Source: Diadema setosum
Lineage: Eukaryota; Echinodermata; Echinoidea; Diadematoida; Diadematidae
NCBI GenBank assembly: GCA_033980235.1
Contig: CM067065.1
Coordinates: forward strand, 24,875,337-24,939,336
Reading direction: 5' to 3'
Length of the DNA: 64,000 bases
Position 1 is the first letter of the stretch; every line of letters starts with the position of its first letter. The notes below the pieces were generated by a model. That model was not told the origin of the DNA. It worked only from the letters and a program-made list of their open reading frames with translations, and made no database searches. Shown here piece by piece: positions 43,406-54,632 of the stretch. Position numbers and translations under genes: made by a program.

Positions 43406-44486
43406 TATAGGCTTTCCCGGCCAGTTTCGCACTTTTGTCAGGCCATTTGATAGAAGGTTCATTAGATTTAGCGACAATCCTCGTCACTGCACATTCTGTC
43501 ATTCAAAATTGCAAGTTGTTCGTTCAATTTAAAGTTTCGATCAATGAAATTTGCACATGTGCCTTTCGAATTCGTAAAACGGGCATTCAAATCGGCTCGT
43601 GCTCTTCAGTCATTCAAATTCGCCAGCACTGGCAGAAAAGGTATTTTCAGTCATTCAATTTCGCGCATGGGCAGTCAAACTCCCAACACGTTCATTCAAA
43701 ATAACGTGATGTCATTTCTTCTTTGAAAAAGGTGAGAACATTTAAACGCGTATTTCTATGTGCCCTTTTGTTTCATCCACGCTCTGTTAAGCAGTAGAAG
43801 TATGATATTTGTGACCCTATATAACTCTAGTTTGTTTTTCTGTAACGCCACTTTTCTTTTATATGCCATTTCAGGCCTACATGTACCAATACTACTTACA
43901 TTCATGACAGCACAAATTAAATACAGACGTATTTCTCAAGAAGACAGAAGCAGAATTATAGGAACATTATTATCATAACTTTGACTTCCTAGAACTGGCC
44001 GACACACTCGGAATAAAGCGCTCAACGGCCAGATAGGTTGTGGCCACATGCACCAACTATCTTCGGACTGGAAGACTCAATAAGCACATTGAAGAAAAAA
44101 AAAAAAACTGTTCCCAAAATCTCAAAAATGAATAGGAAAATAAGAAATGTAATGACGCTTGCAAAACAATAACTATGTTGAAAAAAAAAGAAGAAAGAAC
44201 CAAAGCATAAACATGCGTGCTAAATTGACTACAAAAGATCACGTGACTATATCATTCTAAAGTGAATGAACGAATAACGAAATGGTGCTTGCTTTACGAA
44301 TTTCAATTGAAAAGGTGATAATCAGATTGAGGCTAAAGGTAATTTGAATGCTCCAAAATAAATTTGAATGAACAGATCATAAAATTGAAATACCGAACAT
44401 GTCATCTACGCTACATTTTGCTAAATTGAATACAGCAATTAGGAATTGGAATGGCAAAAGTGCGAAATTGGCCGGGAAAACTTATA
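43406..44486. mobile_element. 1.08 kb TIR element with CATTCAAAT words
   Basis: An imperfect 35-bp terminal repeat (TATAGGCTTTCCCGGCCAGT at 43406 and its inverse ending at 44486, sharing CCCGGCCA and CGCACTTTTG) bounds it. Next to the left end CATTCAAA is repeated about ten times, and TTGAATG words recur near the right end. This links it to the clusters at 20550 and 50640. No transposase. Confidence 0.75.
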
Positions 44487-44580
44487 CAAGTATTACTAAT
44501 GTATGTTCTACTAATGCATTGTTTATAAGTTTCCCTGTTTATTTGATGAAATTAAAATAAAGTTGAATTGAATTGAATTG
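44487..44580 (+). repeat. LINE-type 3' tail ending in (TTGAA)n
   Basis: GTTTATTTGATGAAATTAAA then AATAAAG and a short TTGAATTGAATTG iteration look like the 3' end of a CR1/L2-type retrotransposon. No coding part is attached. Confidence 0.45.
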
Positions 44581-45853
44581 AAATCGAGCTTACAAAACGA
44601 TTTACTCACGAAATTAATAACTACATACGAATTTTTCGAAAAATCGTAGTGAAATATACTTCTCCAAGTCAGTTCATCACGAGAATATATCTGATAAGTA
44701 GCGTTACGAAATGAAATACTGCAAATAATTTCGTATCTGATTGAAACAAGACGAAACTTTACTCAATCGTCAATGATGGTCGGTGATAGAACATGAATAA
44801 TTTCAGCTTTAAAGATCAACTAGTTCCCGGTTTTCCAAATCTTTGGCCAGTTCATCGCCAAGTGAGTCTCGCCGGAATGTCCCTTTATTACAAAGGCCCT
44901 GTTATATGCCAACCAATACATTACATTGATCAAAACTATTCACAGTATGATGGTGAAGGGTTTGCTCCTGGAAATTGGGGGGGGGGGGCGCATCGGGCAC
45001 AACTGCTGGCAATTACTGGCAGCTGGAGAATGGCATAACGATGAAATGCGAGATAGCGAGTTTGAAAATGTTGACATTTTACAGTCAAAAAAACAAAAAC
45101 AAAACAAAACTGCCGTTTGTAGCGAAATTTTTTTTCGCTTTGGAAATTAGAGGGGTGTGGGGTGGGGGTGGGAGGGGGGGGGGGCGCCCGGTGCGCCTCC
45201 CTCCCCCCCCCCCCCCAATCCGCCACTGGTAGTCAAGGGTGTCGGTTTATGTTCATGATTCTGTGATTGGGGGAGGTATGACCAGCGAGGGGGCGTCGAA
45301 GTGACCAAGCGGGGGGAAGGATGTCCAAAATCTGCACTTTAGAGCATCCCCTAATTGTTTGTGTTTGTGTGTGTGTGTGTGTTTTTTTTTATATACGTGG
45401 AAAAGTTAGGAAATAGCCCAGGTCAAGTCTTATTATTGGCAATGCAAGGCATTTTAATATAGACTAGTATGTAAAGTAACACTGCAAAATCAATGATCTA
45501 GCTTTGATATAATGAAGCATAAGGTACAAAGGTGTACATTCTACATCACATTGCGCAACATTGCAGCGACTCTCTTTGCCGTTCGGATGTTCTGAGTACA
45601 CTGCGCATATTCTACTTATATTCAGAATGCCAACCACGAATCACGCTGAATCATATTTTGTCAGCTCCAGGCTTTTTGAACAATGTTTCACACTATATTA
45701 TATCCCTGTTATTATGGTTGAAAGAAATCTTAGAAAAAATATCTGATTTCATGATCACCCTTTCATATCGATTTCAAAAGCAGTTCACTAACCCTTGAAT
45801 TACCATTTTGGTAATTTAATTTTTATTATTTTAATTTATTATTTTTTTAACCA
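44581..45853. other. Noncoding stretch with hAT-like terminus
   Basis: G and C runs at 45155-45220 are followed by CCAATCCGCCACTGG, a hAT-like end whose inverse (CCAGCGGATTGGGG) appears at 45853. A GT microsatellite is at 45358-45381. Short frames are not recognised. Confidence 0.45.
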
Positions 45854-45914
45854 GCGGATTGGGGAGGGGGGGGGGGGGGGCACGTGCCCTCATGCCCCCC
45901 GTAGTTACGCCACT
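45853..45914. mobile_element. Short hAT-like remnant
   Basis: CCAGCGGATTGGGG, a G run, CACGTGCCC and then GTAGTTACGCCACTG: two outward-facing CAG-type termini in about 60 bp, so an internally deleted element or two fused ends. Reverse-transcriptase sequence follows directly. Confidence 0.5.
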
Positions 45915-46195
45915 GTCTGACATACTCTTGGCTATACTTTTTGCTGACGATTTAAATATTTTCTTCTCTCTCCAAAATCCAGATACTCTTGTACGCATCT
46001 TTAATTCCGAATTGAAAAAAGTAACTCAGTTGATAAGAGCTAGTTAATTATCACTTAATCTCCAGAAAACTAAGTATATGCTTTTTAGTAATTCTATAGA
46101 AGATTTAGGCACAGGTATTATTTTGATGACACTTTTAGCATTTAGAACGAGTATCTCATATAAAATTCCTTGGTATCACTATAGTCTAGTGGGAT
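45915..46195 (+). pseudogene. LINE reverse transcriptase fragment with the F-A-D-D box
   Basis: The frame reads SDILLAILFADDLNIFFSLQ, VRIFNSELKKVTQLIRAS, a TAA, then LSLNLQKTKYMLFSNS and, after a frameshift, LERVSHIKFLGIT. F-A-D-D is the catalytic box of reverse transcriptase domain 5, and L-N-x-x-K-T-x-x-M and I-K-F-L-G-I are the next conserved blocks of CR1-type ORF2. It carries at least one stop and one frameshift. Confidence 0.8.
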
Positions 46196-46279
46196 TTCTG
46201 AAAAAGGGCTATCTAAAAAGGTGTTAGAGGCATTTTTGAGTAAAAGTTGTGAACCGGTCTCTTTTACCTAATTTGAGTA

Positions 46280-47360
46280 TGCTGAATCTGAAAAATCCGG
46301 TTCCCAAGCGAAATTCAGTGATCTTTACCATCTAATTTGCATAAACAAAATGGCTGCCAAGTCACAGAAATTGTCAGTTTCAGACACGCATTTTCTAGAA
46401 ATTCTTTGCAAACGAGCTGGTAAAAAGTGATTTGAAATCTTTGTACAAAGAACGGAATTAGCAATTTGAGGGATGAACATTTCTCAGGTTGTAAATATTA
46501 TATTTCATTCATAATCATGCAAATTAAGACTGAAATATGCATATATATATATATATATATATATTAACACCGGAAGGGTAATTCTTACATTTCTTTTTTT
46601 CCTTGAGAGGCAAGTTAAACACTATAATGTAGACTTTAAGGTTTTGAGGGTAAGGAAAAATCCGGTTTCCAATCGAAATTCATCGATTTTGACCATCTAA
46701 TTCACATAAACAAAATGGCTGCCCAGCCACAGAAATTGTCAGTTTCAGACACGCATTTTCTAGAAATTCTTTGCAAACAAGCTGGAAAAAAAAAGTGATT
46801 TAATATCTTTGTACATAGAATGGAATTAGCAATTTGTGTGGGATAAACGTTTCTGAGGTATATATGATTCATAATTATGCAAATTAGAATTAAAATATGC
46901 AGATTGACACTAGAAGAGTAATTTTTACTTTTTTTTTCTTGAGAGGTAAGTTAAAAACACTTAATGTGTAGACTTTAAGGTTTTGAGCGTTAAATAAAGA
47001 CCAGAAACCATTCTCAGTGGTATCAAAATGAATGCAAATACAGTATTGTAAATGGTATGCAAATCATATAAAGGCTTCATGAGTTTTATGTGCATGCAGT
47101 TCACTCCATAGCCTATATACCCCGGTGGGATTTTTTTTTTTCGAATCCTCTAAAAAGGTCCTTTTGTATTTCTTTTTAGAATTCAAGTTAGGAACCCAAT
47201 TCTTAACCAAAATTAATTGCGCTGTGGAAAAAAGGGGGTCTTCTTCAAGCAAATGAACTTCAACATTAATTTGCATAATACATACAAAATGGCTGCAATA
47301 TTGCGATAAAAATTGCTATTTTCATGAAAAATATTTTCTAGTTCATAGATAGTCGCAAAA
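46280..47360. repeat. Tandem repeat, unit about 365 bp
   Basis: AAAATGGCTGCC at 46347 recurs at 46712 within matching text (GTCAGTTTCAGACACGCATT, CTAGAAATTCTTTGCAAAC, GTAGACTTTAAGGTTTTGAG). A degenerate third unit with AAAATGGCTGC lies near 47287. A TA microsatellite is at about 46541-46563. The rest to 48053 holds nothing recognisable. Confidence 0.7.
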
Positions 47361-48053
47361 CGAATTGATGAAAACTCTCTATACGCGGATCATGACTCAA
47401 CTTTTCATGGGGGTGGAAAATGTCATCGATCAATGCCATTTTCTTCATATGCAACGTGATTATTATTGTATTGTTCCAATATGCAAATCTGTAGCATCAG
47501 CACATAAGAGATTCTATTTCCCAGTGACCAGAGCATGGTAATCATGACACATGTAGTGTTCATTATCATTATCATGGTTTATAACACACACGTGAGTACC
47601 ATAAGTGTCATGCAAATAATTTTCGGTTTTAGTGAGTATAGTTTATGTATATGTTGAAATGGGATAGGTGGTTTTATTCTACTTTCTCTTGAGGCAATTT
47701 TGTTTCTTACACGTCGAAGAAAAACACCTTCAATTTCATAACAAACATCATTGATGTCCCAATGAATAAACGAAATTATGTTGTAAGTCCGTTAGATGAA
47801 ATTATATTATTTTTTTTTTTTAAGACTGGAGAAGGGATCCATTGGGAAGTAAAGCTTGTAGAATAGCCGCGATCACATACTGGCAAAAGATTTAAACGTT
47901 TAAGATCGCGATCTCCAAAATCTCAAAAGTTGCAGTCAGTATGGCAAAATATCGAAAAGTTTAGGATTGCAATCTTTAAGATCTTGAAGTTTAACAAGTG
48001 CATGTGACTGCAAACTTTCCGCGAAACTTCCCACTACAGCTTGGGATATTTCA

Positions 48054-49083
48054 TTATACCCCCGCCACACATAGTGTGAAGGGGGTTAGGAATCACTGTG
48101 ATGTTGGTCGGGCGGTCGGTCGGTTTGTTGCAAAATCTTGCGTCGCGAACTCCTCCTACAGTTTTGAAGCAATTTAAATAAAACTTAGGGTAAATGATGA
48201 TAATAAGGTATAGATGTGCAAGTTTTTTGTGTTTGTCGGACAATGCGTTGCCATGGTAATGATAATTTTACCCAAACCTTGTGGATTGAATAAATTCCAC
48301 TTCATTCAAGCAATTAAGGTCAAATTTAGTATGTATGATGATCGGGAGGTGTAGTTATGCACGACACCAATGTGTTAATATAAGAAAAATGTGTTGCCAT
48401 GGTAACCACTCATTTTTGTATCAAAATAAACCGTTTAATCTATGAAGGTGAAATTTGGTGTGTATGATGATCTTTAAGTGTAGTTTTGCAAAATGTCCTT
48501 TGTAATTGTATCGGACAATGCGTTGCCATGGTAACCGCATTTTTTTTATCCTGTGCAGTGAACTTCTTCCACAGTTTTCAAGCAATTGAAACCAAATTTG
48601 GTAGGCATTATGGCCCTGAGGTATATATGTGGAACACCTAATTTTTGTTTTTGTCACACAAACCGTTCCCATGGTAACCACTATTTTACCAAAACATTGC
48701 AGATCGAATAACTTTTCCATCATTCTAGCAATCAAAGTCAAATTTGTTATGTATCATGATCTAGAAGTGTAGTTTTGCAAGACACCAATGTGTTAGTTTA
48801 AGGAAAATGTGTTGCCATGGTAACCACTCATTTTTGTATCAAAATAAACCATTCAAGCTACGAAGGTCAAATTTGGTGTGTATGATAGTTTTTAAGTGTA
48901 GTGATATTGGGGGAAAGCATGTTTCCATTTGCTATAAGTTTTATACTCAGGGTCAACTCTGTAATTGTACAGTAAACTAAAATTATTATGTTTCCAATTC
49001 GACAAGTGCACAAACTTGGTATTAACGTCATTTCCCTCATGACATCACATACTATAAAGCAACACTAGGGGCGGGGGTATTAA
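48054..49083. mobile_element. TIR element with periodic X-box-like palindromes
   Basis: TATACCCCCGCC at the left and GGCGGGGGTATTA at the right are inverted ends. Inside, five units of about 130-146 bp each carry GTTGCCATGGTAAC or a one-base variant at 48247, 48393, 48532, 48665 and 48811. Each is accompanied by TCAAATTTGGT and TATGATGAT words. There is no coding capacity. Confidence 0.75.
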
Positions 49084-49657
49084 TCACCTTCAGTGATAAT
49101 TCTAGTTTTATAATGCTGTCCCCACCAAACTTCTCGATCTCTTGCCAGTGTGATCAGACAACAAAAGATTGCGAAGACTTTGCCATCTCTTGCCAGTCTG
49201 TCTGCGCCTTATTATGATAAACTTAAATAACTATGTTAGATTAGCAGTGAAGGAGAAGAAATGGAAAAAAAAAGAGACATGTGGGACACATCTACCTAGA
49301 TTTGATCCTTCTACATCTGTGATAAGAATGTAACTTAGTCAACTTCCAAGACAGTTTGAACTCTAAAACTACCTCGGCCAGTGCAATCTGCGAAATAAGG
49401 GGCTCACACCTTCCTGGTCCTTATTGTTTTTGTTTTCAATATACGTGGATAACATGCTGCCAGTGACAACTACCAGGTATTGATACATTTCAATTCATTC
49501 TTAACTTAACGATGCCACACATAACCTTTTCATCAATAAATAACTATAACCTCATGTTAACATAGGGACAATTTGATTGGTCATTCTCTGTCACATTGAC
49601 ACAACTTGAATTTTTTGACCGTGCTCGTGTATCTCTTGTTTCAGTGCATTTATGATA

Positions 49658-50028
49658 TTAAAGGGGTTGGCTAGTAACTGATCAGTGGGAATCAGTGAGA
49701 ATGCTGGGGGATAATAATATATTACAATTCTTGTGGGATTTATTTAAGAGTACATTACATATCTATTGTTGTGGGAAAATTATTTGTTTCAGAGCGGTCT
49801 CATATTCAAGTAATGTGTAGTTTAATGCCCCGTCACTGTACAGGCATGCTAGCCTGGAACCGTTACACTGCACATTACATGAATATGAGACCATTCTTAA
49901 CCAAATAATTTTCCCCAAAAAAAGTAGATATGGATTGTACTCTTAAATAAATCCCACAAGAATTGGAACAAACATCCGCCAGCATTCCCACTGACACCCA
50001 CTGATCAGTTACTAGCCATCCCCTTTAA
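49658..50028. mobile_element. Palindromic MITE bounded by TTAA
   Basis: TTAAAGGGGTTGGCTAGTAA at 49658 is mirrored by TTACTAGCCATCCCCTTTAA ending at 50028. The arms pair over most of the 371 bp (TCTCATATTCAAGTAATGT with ACATTACATGAATATGAGA). The empty site is preserved in copy A near 20427 (TATGATACAAAGTCTG). A half copy lies at about 53480-53735. TTAA at both ends recalls piggyBac-type targeting, but TTAA may also be part of the terminus. Confidence 0.75.
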
Positions 50029-50138
50029 AGTCTGTGGATTTAAGTTTGATGTCCAAAGTTCGTAACTGGTGTTGAAACAAGAAATCCCTATATACAATGC
50101 CAATGTCAAGTGATTACAACGAGTAATTCACATGGTTA

Positions 50139-50625
50139 TATTTGAAGACCTGAATAAAAGAACAACCCAAGTCCAATTTTTGACCAAATTCAGTTTGACA
50201 TGGGAAATTGTAGCTTATGCATGGACTCATTTTGTGTATAAATGATGAATCGTAATTACCCCCGGAAGTGCCTGAAATGAATGAGTTAAATCTTATATTA
50301 ATGTGAGAATGAAGGACTTGGGTCATTCTTACATTCATATAATAGCGCCCTCTCTCATCCTTCTCTCATCTCTATAGCAGAATATCATGGACATGAATCA
50401 AAGAACGACCCAAGTCCACCGCACAAAATGGCCTCTCCACATTTAATGTAAATGTTAATTGTCATAATAATATATGTTCTAATTTGTTTGTACAATGTTG
50501 CCTTCCCATCACAGTTAAATAGAATATTATTGGACAAATAAAAAAGATATGAAGTTTTTTTTAAGTTTACTCGAAATGGTCTTCCATGGACTTGGGTCGT
50601 TCTTATATTCATATACTCATTTATA
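50139..50625. mobile_element. MITE with CCCAAGTCC ends, copy 1
   Basis: AGACCTGAATAAAAGAAC then AACCCAAGTCC at the left is mirrored by GGACTTGGGTCGTTCTTATA at the right; CCCAAGTCC and GGACTTGGGT words also recur inside (about 50318 and 50409). It matches 62822-63297. Copy A of the duplication has no such segment between CACATGATTATA and TATAGGTTTT. Confidence 0.75.
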
Positions 50626-50639
50626 TATAGGTTTTTCGG

Positions 50640-50955
50640 GTCAGTTTCATACGTATGCCATTTAAGTTCCTATTCAGAGCATTCAATTTCACGCATTCCA
50701 CGCGGCACTGACTCAGCAATCAAATGCACAATCCGGCCATTGGAATTCACTACCGGAGCATTCAAAATCACTATCGGAGCAACCAAACTCATTTCGGGCA
50801 GCATTCAAATCTAAGAGAAGAGCACGCATTTCAGCAATACGTACTCAAATTCATCTCAAACTAGCGACGGAACCTCGTCGGTCATTCAAATTCGAGCATA
50901 TGCAACCAAATTCCAAAATAACTGCATTCATTCAAAAAAAAAAAGTCCTGAATGT
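50640..50955. repeat. CATTCAAATTC-word cluster, copy 2
   Basis: Duplicate of 20550-20860, with one further inserted subrepeat (ACTATCGGAGCAACCAAACT). Confidence 0.7.
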
Positions 50956-51367
50956 AGTTAGCTTGGGGCCGTGTATATCATGTGGTTATTTCATTTAGCT
51001 TTGAACAAATTTTGATTTATCATGAAAATTATTTATTATGGAGTGTAGGTCCACCTGTTCATTCTAAAATTTGAACAATTAAAGGCCATTCCTGAATTCC
51101 TTGATTATTATGTACGATGTTCATCTTGCACATTGTTAGAGTAACGCACATGTAACTACTACTGTATGTTGTTCGAGTGACGAGGAAGTTTGTAAGCATA
51201 TTACAGGTGGCTTACTCGGTATTTCTAATGGATCTCTTTGGTTGATGTTTGTCTTACTCTTGTTGCTCTCTTTTCCTTTATTTTCCACTCCTTCCTTTCA
51301 TACTTTTCGTTATCATACAGGTTGTTTGTCACTTTGTTTCATAAGGCTAACGTTCATTCCATTTATA

Positions 51368-51461
51368 ACCCTGCATCACAAAACCAACAAAAAGTCACCA
51401 GACATGGATTTTCACTGTAGAGCAGATTCTAAAAGGGGAGACATTACTCTCTCTCTCTCTC

Positions 51462-51507
<46 letters not shown>

Positions 51508-52350
51508 AGTGAAAATATTCACTCTTAAAAGAGTGAATGCAAAAAAAAAGTGAATTTAGAGTGAAATTGGAGTGAATTTTGAGTGAAAATTTTCATTTTC
51601 ACTCATTTTGGAGTGACCTCAGGGATCACTCGAAGATTTTGGAGTGATCCCTGAGGTCACTCTAAAACGAGTGAAAATGTCTAAATTCACTCTTTTTTGT
51701 ATTCAATCTTTAAAGAGTGAATATTTTCATTAGATTTTTTTTAGAGATTAAGTTTAACTCAATTCAAATGGACTCTCCTAATCTTTCCTAATGTTCGAAA
51801 GAAAGCATATGCTGGAGAGTGTGAACTGAGAAAACAAGAGGCTTTGAAGTACAGAGTCCATTCAAGTGCTTAATCTTCAACAAGTTGTGCCTACTGTGAG
51901 ATGGATGGAACAAAAAAGATGTAAACCACTGTAGCATCAACAATGAAGGGATTATCAGATTACGCTGAAATTGAGCATGCATCATAAATACATTCATGAC
52001 ATTCTGTAGATGATTAGTGCCAACTTTCAAAAGCAGCAGTAGCATCATCCTTTCTAAATTTGGTAGAGATGAAAGTGAAGAGTATGGACATGGTTCTTAA
52101 GAAATGAAAAGAGGATTCTAAAGGACACTACTCGTCACACTATTCTACCAAAAAGTGTTAAAAAAAACTGCTAAAACACAATTCCTTGTCATTTAATGAT
52201 CCCAAACTTTAGTATAATATAGAAGAAGACTTGCTCCTTCAGAAAATATAAAAATCTCAATATTGGCTTGGTGGACCATTTCACTTATTTTCAGTCCTCA
52301 CACAAATCAGTGCCTGCATGTTTTTGTTCGTTTTGCGATGCACGAACACA
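51368..52350. mobile_element. GACCCTGCATCAC-family element with nested MITE
   Basis: CCCTGCATCACAAAACCAAC at 51368 and GTTCGTTTTGCGATGCACG ending near 52346 are its ends. The MITE at 51463-51750, preceded by a CT run and a long A run, interrupts it. Copy A of the duplication lacks it at the corresponding place near 22766. Confidence 0.7.
51463..51750. mobile_element. CTCTCTAAAA palindromic MITE, copy 2
   Basis: CTCTCTAAAAAAA at the left and TTTTTTTAGAGA at the right enclose GAGTGAA and TTCACTC words around GGAGTGACCTCAGGGATCAC, as in the copy at 41214-41452. An A run of about 37 bases expands its left end. Confidence 0.75.
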
Positions 52351-53096
52351 TTTCATGTTTGTAGATTGTCTTGTCTTGTCTTGTCTTGTCTAGTTATGTC
52401 TAGTCTTACGTTCTATCGATTGTATCATGGTATTTGTGTTTGAAGTGTGGAGCAAGAAAAATCAACTCATTAACAAATCAAATTGTACATAACTGCACTC
52501 CGGAACACAGATGCAAGTGTCAAATCAAAACATCTTATTGTTCGAATATCCACGTGCATAAAAGGATTCGAACCCAACACTTGCTATTATAATATTAGCA
52601 CCCGTATGATATAGTGTATATAATTATGTAGGACTTATGTTAACTACCACAATATTGTATAGAAACTAGTAAACACACCGATACGTGCTCTAAAACAGGA
52701 TTCTCAAAGGTGGAAAGTTCAGTAAATTTAGCAAAAGTCATGATTACAAAGTAATTAGTAATAAAACAGACACAAGGTTATGAAAATTACTGAGGAGATA
52801 TTTGTAAAAGCATCATCTATCATCGTCTAACATTCATATAAATATCGCTGTTGAATTATAACCATTACGAGCTGAACACTTTTCTTTTAAGTGACTTGTA
52901 AATATTGAGCAATCTTACTGGACTTGAAACATCTGCTTCTTAGAGGAGTTTGGGGTAGGGATTGGGTTTGCTTGCGTGTTTGTTTTTAGTCTGTAATTCC
53001 TGGCTATTTCTGCGTGAGTTCATCGAACGGCGCTTTCAGGCAATAGTGAAACTCAACGTTAGGAACAACAAAATTGCTGTAAGACGAGCATTTCAC

Positions 53097-53257
53097 TCAG
53101 TCCGAGTGTGCGACGTCGCTAGTGGCAGCGGGTAGCGGTGCAGAACGTCGGAGAAACCGGGAGTAAACAATAAAGATGATAATGCCAGACAACGAGATAG
53201 TCACACCAAGCACTACGAAGGCGATGTCGTATGACTGCGTCCTGTCGTAGATACTTC
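53097..53257 (-). CDS. MCT-like MFS transporter B, last coding exon
   Basis: The acceptor CTTAACAG precedes 53257. The phase 1 frame reads SIYDRTQSYDIAFVVLGVTI, SLSGIIIFIVYSRFLRRSAP and ends TSDVAHSD before TGA at 53099-53097. The helix is almost identical to gene A; the polar tail differs and is one codon longer. No short frame start marks it, so it is easily missed by open-frame searches, but the splice site, the phase and the match to 24042-24199 are clear. It pairs with the large exon 61605-62678, about 8.3 kb upstream on the minus strand. Confidence 0.85.
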
Positions 53258-53270
53258 CTGTTAAGAGACA

Positions 53271-54587
53271 GAGTATAATAGAGGTGCAAGTTTCTTCACT
53301 TTGTTCTCTCTACAAATTAGATTTGCTAAGATCGCAACTACTGATCTGTAAATCAACAAACATGTCGGAAAAAAGGAACCAGTGGGACTCGGACCTGTCA
53401 TCTCCTGCTTTCCGGGCAGCGACACTACCAACAGGCTGTCCCTGGTTGCTGGCAGTGACACGATGAACATGGAACATGGTTTAGCATGCCTGTACAGTGA
53501 CGGAGCGATCGTTAACGGGCCATTAACGATCGCCCCGACACTGTACAGGCATACTCACCTGGAAACGTTGAACTGCACATTACTTGAATATGAGTCCTGC
53601 TGAAGTAAATAATTTTCACACAACAATAGATATAATGTACTCTTAAATGAATCCCACAAGGATTGGAACAGTCATCCACCAGCATTCCCACTGATTCCCA
53701 TTTACCAGTTACTAGTGTTTACTCTTTTAAACTATGAAGGAAATTTAGAAAATAATTTGGCGTTGTTTTTAGTGACGTTTAAGCTGGGCAGTCACATATA
53801 CATATTGCGTTATTTACTCTTTTATTCATTGCACTGTCATGGGTTAAGGGTGGATACTCGTGGCTGAATATTGAGGACAGATTTTGGAAGATACTCACGA
53901 GAGGACTTATATATAGAAAGAACATTTTATATACTCTTTTCTTTGTTTTTTGGTCTTAAGGAGTTCCATGTATCACAGTTTATCGATATACTTTTGCATT
54001 ATCATTATCATTATAATAATAATAATAATTATTATTATTATCATCATTATTGCATTTAAATCATGAGCCGCATTTTCACTCGACTGAAATATTAGTGTTA
54101 GACGAAGCTGTAGAACATAGAAACTTCAGAAGGAAGAGACTTCTCCATGGAGACGGGAAGCAATAAGAGAAAAAAAAAGAGAAGTAAAAGAATGTATACG
54201 CATAAAGACAGTCATACCTGCTTTAGAGGCCACACGTCTACAGGTACCACCTGCCTTGTGCGTGCAATCAAAAAGCCATCGAGAGATAAGGCATGATAAA
54301 TGACCCTGTGTATAGCGGCAACCTGTTTAACCTGGTCAGCGGCTACGAATTTTGTTTACGTAGGGGTAGATTTTTTAGGGAGAGTAAAGCTTAAAACACA
54401 GGTTTAAGGGTTCTTACTGCTGACATTACCTTTTGCCTTCACTAAACGCACCACACGCATAACTCTACATCAAACAAGTGCTACAAGCTTACGTGAAGCC
54501 GTATGTAGCCATCTTGTTTGGACTTTCCATGAAACATGCCGTTTTTGAGCTGTACATGTGTGTGATTGACTACCGGAGCCTACAATC
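53271..54587. other. Intron of gene B, noncoding
   Basis: It holds a half copy of the TTAA palindromic MITE (about 53480-53735), with an inverted TTAACGATCG-type hairpin near 53505-53535, and an AT-rich trinucleotide stretch (about 54000-54050). No exon seen. Confidence 0.6.
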
Positions 54588-54601
54588 CAGGCCCGTAGCC
54601 A

Positions 54602-54632
<31 letters not shown>

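Larger units (their letters stand above)
49509..53270. repeat. Segmental duplication, block 1, copy B
   Basis: Direct-orientation partner of 20281-24233. Insertions specific to this copy are the palindromic MITE 49658-50028, the MITE 50139-50625 and the GACCCTGCATCAC element 51368-52350. Copy A shows an uninterrupted join at the first two sites. It ends in the last exon of transporter B. Confidence 0.85.
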
